Below are positions 59,692 to 64,000 of a stretch of 64,000 nucleotides of DNA, one piece after another; the stretch's first letter is position 1, and every line of letters begins with the position of its first letter. Origin of the DNA: Betaproteobacteria bacterium (lineage in GTDB: Bacteria > Pseudomonadota > Gammaproteobacteria > Burkholderiales > Casimicrobiaceae); the NCBI GenBank assembly GCA_004293675.1, contig READ01000010.1:62001-126000 (forward strand), given 5' to 3'. The notes beneath the pieces were generated by a model. It searched no databases, was not told where the DNA came from, and worked only from the letters and a program-made list of their open reading frames with translations. Both the position numbers and the translations under genes were made by a program.

Positions 59692-62600
59692 GCGTGCAAT
59701 CCGATACGCAGGCGCGGCGAGACGCGCTCGATGGCGCTCGTTCATTCATTGTTCGTGCGCCTGCAGGCTCTGGAAAAACGGAGCTTTTGGTACAGCGGTT
59801 TTTGACGCTGCTCGGCTATGCCGAGCAGCCGCAAGAAGTGCTCGCCATTACATTTACTAACAAAGCCGCAGCGGAAATGCGCGCCCGCGTGATCGAGGCC
59901 ATTCACGACGCAGCAACGCTGCCCGAGCCCACTCAATCACCAGCGTTGGAGCGCTGGCGCTTGGGGCGTAGCGTGCTTGCCCGTGACACGGCGCGGCAAT
60001 GGCATTTGCTGCAACGGCCTGAGCAGCTCAATGTGCACACGTTTGACGCATTCTCGCGGCGCGTTGCCTCGCTCGCGCCGCTCACCGCTGATTCACGAGC
60101 CCTGTCGAAATTGCTCGAGGATCCCCAGCCGCTCTACGAAGAGGCCGCTCGCTTGGCGCTGTTCGAATCCAGTAGCGCGGATGCCGCAGTGCTGTTGCGT
60201 GCAGCCGACAATCAAGTGGACAAAGTGGTGGCGCTCGTTGCCAATTTGCTGGCGCGTCGAGCACAGTGGTTGCCACACTTGGGCGATACGTCGCCCGCTT
60301 CGCTTGCGCGCCTACGAACCGTGATCGAAGCGGCAATTACCGTGACATTGCAGCCGTTGGTTGCGCTCTGGAGTGCATCGCACCGCGCTGCCGCGCGACG
60401 ATTCGCACTGTTCGCAGCCGATCAGTTGGAACCAGGATTGCTTCGCGACCAGTTACGAGCTGTTGCGGATGCGCCCAACGACGAACACTTCTTTGCCACA
60501 GCCGCCTCGATTTCATACTGGCGAGCGATACAGAGTTGGTTGATGACCCAGAAGGGCGAGTGGAAAAAGGACGTTAACAAAAACTCCGGATTTCCTGCGG
60601 CACCAACGGGCAACTCCGCGCAAGCCAATGAGTTCAAGGCGTTCAAGGCCGACGCTAAGCAGTGGCTCGAAGCGCTCACTCAATCCTCGCTGGGCACCCA
60701 TTTGTCGGCGCGAATTGTTTCGGCGGCGGCGCTGCCCGATGCCGCGGCGATGGATCGCCACGAGCCGATGTATCGAGCCACGATGACCGTGTTAAAGATC
60801 GCGGCGGCGCAACTAATGCTTATCGAGAATTCGCGCTGCGTCACCGATTTTTCTGGGATTGCGCTGGCGGCACAACAAGCGCTTGAAGTTTGGCCCGAGG
60901 AAGTTGCGCAGCGCCTTGACGCGCAAATTCGCCATGTTCTGGTCGATGAATTTCAAGATACGAGCCCGGCGCAGTCGTCGATGATTCGATCGCTCAGCGC
61001 GGAATGGAGCGACAGTGATGGACGCACGATGTTTTTGGTCGGCGATCCGATGCAATCGATTTACGGGTTTCGCGACGCCGACGTCGGATTGTTTCTTGAC
61101 GCTTGGGCCCACGGTTTTCCATCAATTCGCTTTACGCGTTTGACCTTGCAGAGCAATTACCGCTCGCGACCAGAACTGGTCAATTGGGTTAATCGCGAAT
61201 TGGCGCGCTGCTTTGCTGATCGCTCGCCAGACGCTGAACGAAGCATTGAATTCAGCGCCGCGTTTGCGGCTCGCGGCGCGGATAGCCACTGCGGCGTGAG
61301 CATCGCGTCGATGAGCGACAGCGAAGAAGAGGCCTGCTGGATTGCTGAGACGATCGAACAAGCGCAGCGTCAAAATTCCAAGGTGCGAATCGCCGTGATT
61401 GTTCGCAGCAAGGCGAGCGCCGGTGAAATACTGCGTGAGTTCACACAGCGACGTATCGGTTTCGTCGCACAAGAATTTGCAAAATGGCCTGACCGTCCGA
61501 TCATTCGGGATTTGGTGTCGCTCACTTACGTGTTGACGCAGCCCCATGATGAGTTTTCTTGGTTCGCGTGGCTTCGCTCGCCGATGGCCGGACTTCGCTT
61601 GTCCACGCTCTCCGCCTTAGCGGCGGGCTGCGCTGAGCGGCGCGACGTGCGCGCGGCCTTGGGCGCATTGGGTGATGCTGTCGTTGACTCGTTTGAGCGG
61701 CAACAGATTGCGAGCGCGATGGCGGCGTACGATGAGGCGCTAGCCGTTGCATCGAGCGCAACGCTGTCGGAGCGAGTCCACACGTTGTGGATCGCCTGTG
61801 GCGGCTTGCGAATCGTGCAAAGTCAAGGCGAGCGCGATGAAGTGTCGGCGTATCTCGCGCTTGTGGACGAATTGGCACCCGATGGTTTGCTGCCAGCTCG
61901 TCAAGGCTTCGAAGCGCGCATTGCGAAGCAATTCATGAGCTTTGATCAGTTGGGCGTATTTCCGCCCGTTGATGTGTTGACCATTCACAAGGCCAAGGGC
62001 TTGGAGTGGGATGTTGTGTTTGTGCCGGCGTCGGATCGTGTGGGTCGGCCACCTGATCGCGCGCTGCTGGCGTGGCAGTTTCTGCGCAGCGATCAACAAG
62101 TGAGTTTGATTGCGGCGGCGCGGGAAACCCGAAAACAAACCGATGCGCCATCGGTATTTGATTTCGTGCAGACGCGCCGCGCTGGCGAAACGGCTGAAGA
62201 GCTCAAACGCTTGCTCTATGTGGCCGCCACACGTGCGCGTGAGCGGCTGTATTTTTCGGGATCGAATGGCGCAAGGGCGCCGCGCCAGCACACCTTTGCG
62301 GCGCTGCTGCCCTGGCCGTCAATGGATGATCAGCGTGTTGACATCGAAGCGCAGTTGCCAAGCAAGTCCGTGAAAGCCATGCCGCACAGCCTGTGGCGGG
62401 TTGATCTTGATGCGGAGCCTACATTCACGTCAACCGCCGCCCGCAGCGTTGAGCGTGCCAGAGCGCATTCGCCGCAACTCGGATCGATGCACAGTGTCAG
62501 CGATAACAGTCACGCTGCGCATGACGAAAACGCGGTCGCGTTTGGTGTTGTTGGGCACCGCTTGCTCGATGCACTAGGGCGCGGAATCACTCCATCGCCG

Positions 62601-63077
62601 TCGATCGCACAGTTGCGTGGCGCGCTGCAAAGCGAAGGGGCGCACACGATGCAAATCGAAGCGCTCGCCCAAACCCTCTATGACACTTTGACGCGTTGGA
62701 AGCACAGTGATGCCATTGCGTTTTTGTTTTCCGAGTCGCATGTAGAGAGCGCCTCTGAGCTCTCGCTTGTCGTGAGCGAGAAGCGGCACACTGGGCTGCC
62801 CGCCTCTGATACGTCTTTGACGCTACTGCGCATTGATCGTACGTTTGTAACGGCCCATGGCGAGCGCTGGATTGTTGACTACAAATTTAGCGCGCCGCCG
62901 CACGATGCTGCGTTGTCCGTGTGGCTGGATGAGCAGCGACTTCGTCATCGCGCCCAGTTGTTAACTTATCGCAAAGCGATTGGTGAATTGGCCGCCGAAT
63001 CGATTGATCGGCCAATTATTTTGGCGCTGTATTTCCCGCTACTTGACCGACTCGAGCGCGTTGACGTCGGTGGGTGA
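59688..63077 (+). CDS. addA: UvrD/AddA-type helicase-nuclease
   Basis: The 1129-residue protein is an SF1A helicase. Walker A APAGSGKTELLVQRFL is at about residues 24-39, ITFTNKAAAEMRARV is motif Ia, and VDEFQDTSPAQ is motif II. VGDPMQSIYGFRDAD is motif III, DVLTIHKAKGLEWDVVFVP is motif V and LLYVAATRARERL is motif VI. The C-terminus has a nuclease-like end (ERWIVDYKFS, RAQLLTYRKAIGEL). With AddB it forms the end-resection complex. A RecB-like role is the alternative, but no RecC or RecD is present. It is translationally coupled to addB. Confidence 0.88.
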   Translation: MSVQSDTQARRDALDGARSFIVRAPAGSGKTELLVQRFLTLLGYAEQPQEVLAITFTNKAAAEMRARVIEAIHDAATLPEPTQSPALERWRLGRSVLARDTARQWHLLQRPEQLNVHTFDAFSRRVASLAPLTADSRALSKLLEDPQPLYEEAARLALFESSSADAAVLLRAADNQVDKVVALVANLLARRAQWLPHLGDTSPASLARLRTVIEAAITVTLQPLVALWSASHRAAARRFALFAADQLEPGLLRDQLRAVADAPNDEHFFATAASISYWRAIQSWLMTQKGEWKKDVNKNSGFPAAPTGNSAQANEFKAFKADAKQWLEALTQSSLGTHLSARIVSAAALPDAAAMDRHEPMYRATMTVLKIAAAQLMLIENSRCVTDFSGIALAAQQALEVWPEEVAQRLDAQIRHVLVDEFQDTSPAQSSMIRSLSAEWSDSDGRTMFLVGDPMQSIYGFRDADVGLFLDAWAHGFPSIRFTRLTLQSNYRSRPELVNWVNRELARCFADRSPDAERSIEFSAAFAARGADSHCGVSIASMSDSEEEACWIAETIEQAQRQNSKVRIAVIVRSKASAGEILREFTQRRIGFVAQEFAKWPDRPIIRDLVSLTYVLTQPHDEFSWFAWLRSPMAGLRLSTLSALAAGCAERRDVRAALGALGDAVVDSFERQQIASAMAAYDEALAVASSATLSERVHTLWIACGGLRIVQSQGERDEVSAYLALVDELAPDGLLPARQGFEARIAKQFMSFDQLGVFPPVDVLTIHKAKGLEWDVVFVPASDRVGRPPDRALLAWQFLRSDQQVSLIAAARETRKQTDAPSVFDFVQTRRAGETAEELKRLLYVAATRARERLYFSGSNGARAPRQHTFAALLPWPSMDDQRVDIEAQLPSKSVKAMPHSLWRVDLDAEPTFTSTAARSVERARAHSPQLGSMHSVSDNSHAAHDENAVAFGVVGHRLLDALGRGITPSPSIAQLRGALQSEGAHTMQIEALAQTLYDTLTRWKHSDAIAFLFSESHVESASELSLVVSEKRHTGLPASDTSLTLLRIDRTFVTAHGERWIVDYKFSAPPHDAALSVWLDEQRLRHRAQLLTYRKAIGELAAESIDRPIILALYFPLLDRLERVDVGG

Positions 63078-63103
63078 GTATTGCGACCGAATGCGCTTCT
63101 TAA

Positions 63104-63301
63104 TTAACGACCGTCGCCTTTGTAATTCTTCCAAGCATCCACCCCTTGGCGCATGAATGCAATGTGTTGCTCCCACGCCGTGCAGCGCTTACAAATTAAG
63201 ACGTGCAAACGCAGGCTTAGCCGCTCCCGAAGCGCTAGCTCGCGATCTTCCCGCTGTGAAACAAGGGCCGCAACTTCGCGGCAAGTACGTAAAAGCTTCA
63301 T
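63104..63301 (-). CDS. Zinc-finger anti-sigma factor (zf-HC2)
   Basis: The 65-residue protein is a short ZAS-type anti-sigma. His33-x3-Cys37-x2-Cys40 (HVLICKRC), with Cys7, would bind zinc. It has no transmembrane segment, so it is a soluble, probably redox- or metal-responsive inhibitor. Its ATG overlaps the stop of the sigma-factor gene (ATGA at 63298-63301), which ensures balanced production with its sigma partner. Confidence 0.88.
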   Translation of the reverse strand: MKLLRTCREVAALVSQREDRELALRERLSLRLHVLICKRCTAWEQHIAFMRQGVDAWKNYKGDGR

Positions 63302-63891
63302 CGTCTCGTTGAAATTTTGATCGCGCGTTCGTCGTGGTTAAACCATTTGATTTGTAGGCATTCGCGAAGCCGTAGCCTGGCGCGATGGAGTAGCACCCAC
63401 ACGTTGGACGAACTCAGTTTGAGTTCCTTACAGATTTCGTCGGTCGTGAATTCCATCCATTCGCGCATCAGAAACACGCGGCCCATGGTGGCCGGTAGCT
63501 CTTCGATGCACACATCCATCACTTCAAGAAATTGCCGCGATTGCAGCGTGGATTCTGGATTCGGCCATTCGTAAGCGTCGCCGTCGAAGTGCCCATCTTG
63601 CTTGAACAATAAATCCTCGAGCTCGGCGTCTTCGTCGGTGTTGAGCGACGACGCTACTTCCCGTTTATGTGCGCGCAAACAATCGATAATTTTAAATTTC
63701 AGAATGCCAACGAGCCACGTTTTAAGCGACGAGCGCCCCGCGAAGCTATCGGGTTTTTCAAGTGCGGCGAGCATCGTTTCCGCGACCACGTCTTCGGCCC
63801 ACGCGTCGTTTCGGAGTTGCAATCGCGCGAATCGCAGCAGATAGCTGCGCGCCTCGGCGACTTGATCCTGAAAACTAGCGGTTAATTGCAT
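63298..63891 (-). CDS. ECF RNA polymerase sigma factor paired with zf-HC2 anti-sigma
   Basis: The 197-residue protein (ATG 63891) has region 2 (RSYLLRFARLQLRNDAWAED, TWLVGILKFKIIDCLRAHKR) and region 4 (CIEELPATMGRVFLMREWM, TTDEICKELKLSSSNVWVLLHRARLRL), with an acidic linker between (DEDAELEDLL). The open frame extends to a TTG at 63945, but the ATG starts the usual short lead-in. This group of sigma factors, with a small ZAS partner, often drives oxidative or photo-oxidative stress responses in betaproteobacteria; that role is inferred. The upstream ribosome site is weak. Confidence 0.9.
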   Translation of the reverse strand: MQLTASFQDQVAEARSYLLRFARLQLRNDAWAEDVVAETMLAALEKPDSFAGRSSLKTWLVGILKFKIIDCLRAHKREVASSLNTDEDAELEDLLFKQDGHFDGDAYEWPNPESTLQSRQFLEVMDVCIEELPATMGRVFLMREWMEFTTDEICKELKLSSSNVWVLLHRARLRLRECLQIKWFNHDERAIKISTRR

Positions 63892-63946
63892 TTGATGGGG
63901 CAGAAAAACGGCGCTCAACCGCGCCAGTGGCTCGAAGCATAGCAAC

Positions 63947-64000
63947 TTAGCGGAGCGCTTTGAGTAGCCCGTCTGTAAGGATCGGTGGATGCCGATACAC
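63947..64000 (-). CDS. Possible C-terminal end of a gene cut by the window edge
   Basis: On the minus strand an open frame enters at 64000 and ends with TAA at 63947-63949; the last residues read VYRHPPILTDGLLKALR. The composition is protein-like and the gap to the sigma-factor start is 55 bp, but 17 residues are too few to name it. Confidence 0.25.
   Translation of the reverse strand: MYRHPPILTDGLLKALR

Overview
The window is a dense stretch of about 64 kb from a chromosome that looks betaproteobacterial. The evidence is the smc-zipA-ligA run, the sigma factor-DUF3619-DUF3106-RDD set, DUF1631, a HisZ-PurA pair, a Bug/TctC-type tripartite transporter with its own two-component system, and a salicylate/gentisate module of the nag type. 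The genus cannot be fixed from the sequence alone. Coding regions are GC-rich, and several short intergenic islands are strikingly AT-rich.

Region by region. 1-2.2 kb: the end of an unknown gene, a lipoprotein, then two small minus-strand ORFs separated by an attC-like imperfect hairpin, which looks like integron cassettes. 2.2-6.0 kb: a VOC protein, a phosphoribosyltransferase, purA and hisZ. 6.2-9.0 kb: a minus-strand operon of ECF sigma factor, DUF3619, DUF3106 and RDD proteins. 9.3-22.6 kb: mostly exported or lipid-linked products (lipase-like lipoprotein, S41 protease, peptide-binding protein, a glycine-rich giant with a dockerin-like tail), plus 2,4-dienoyl-CoA reductase and an endonuclease/phosphatase-fold enzyme. 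22.9-31.3 kb: hrpA, DUF1631, pyrD and a MltB-type transglycosylase. 31.4-40.5 kb: manC, queF, then smc-zipA-ligA. 40.8-46.1 kb: tctCBA with divergent tctDE (tricarboxylate uptake and its regulation). 46.2-51.2 kb: ppsR and an RNase AM-like PHP protein facing an XRE regulator and ppsA (control of PEP synthesis), then a YgfX-like membrane protein. 51.3-51.5 kb: tRNA-Ala(GGC) and tRNA-Glu(TTC). 51.8-56.5 kb: a decayed fumarylpyruvate hydrolase, gentisate dioxygenase, salicylate 5-hydroxylase components and a LysR regulator. 57-63 kb: an AddB/AddA-like recombination nuclease pair. 63.1-63.9 kb: an ECF sigma factor with its zinc-finger anti-sigma.

The most unusual structure lies between genes. Five AT-rich elements of about 115-120 bp sit at 6108, 19178, 22785, 40679 and 56815. 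Each is built from two inverted copies of a roughly 40-nt module that itself folds into a hairpin. Three copies are clear, and their stems differ by paired changes. They occur beside genes in every orientation, so they look like a mobile or amplified repeat family rather than a regulator of one pathway. Other repeat types seen are a 207-bp element with 16-bp inverted ends at 40454, a GACGCAGATT inverted-repeat family (6897 and 54057), a palindrome that has entered the hrpA reading frame, and a GGGGTCAG tandem.

Pathway links: PpsR is the known regulator of PpsA, and both are here. The salicylate-to-gentisate oxygenase and gentisate dioxygenase are adjacent, but the ferredoxin reductase and maleylpyruvate isomerase are absent from the window and the fumarylpyruvate hydrolase is frameshifted. 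The route therefore depends on genes elsewhere or is decaying.
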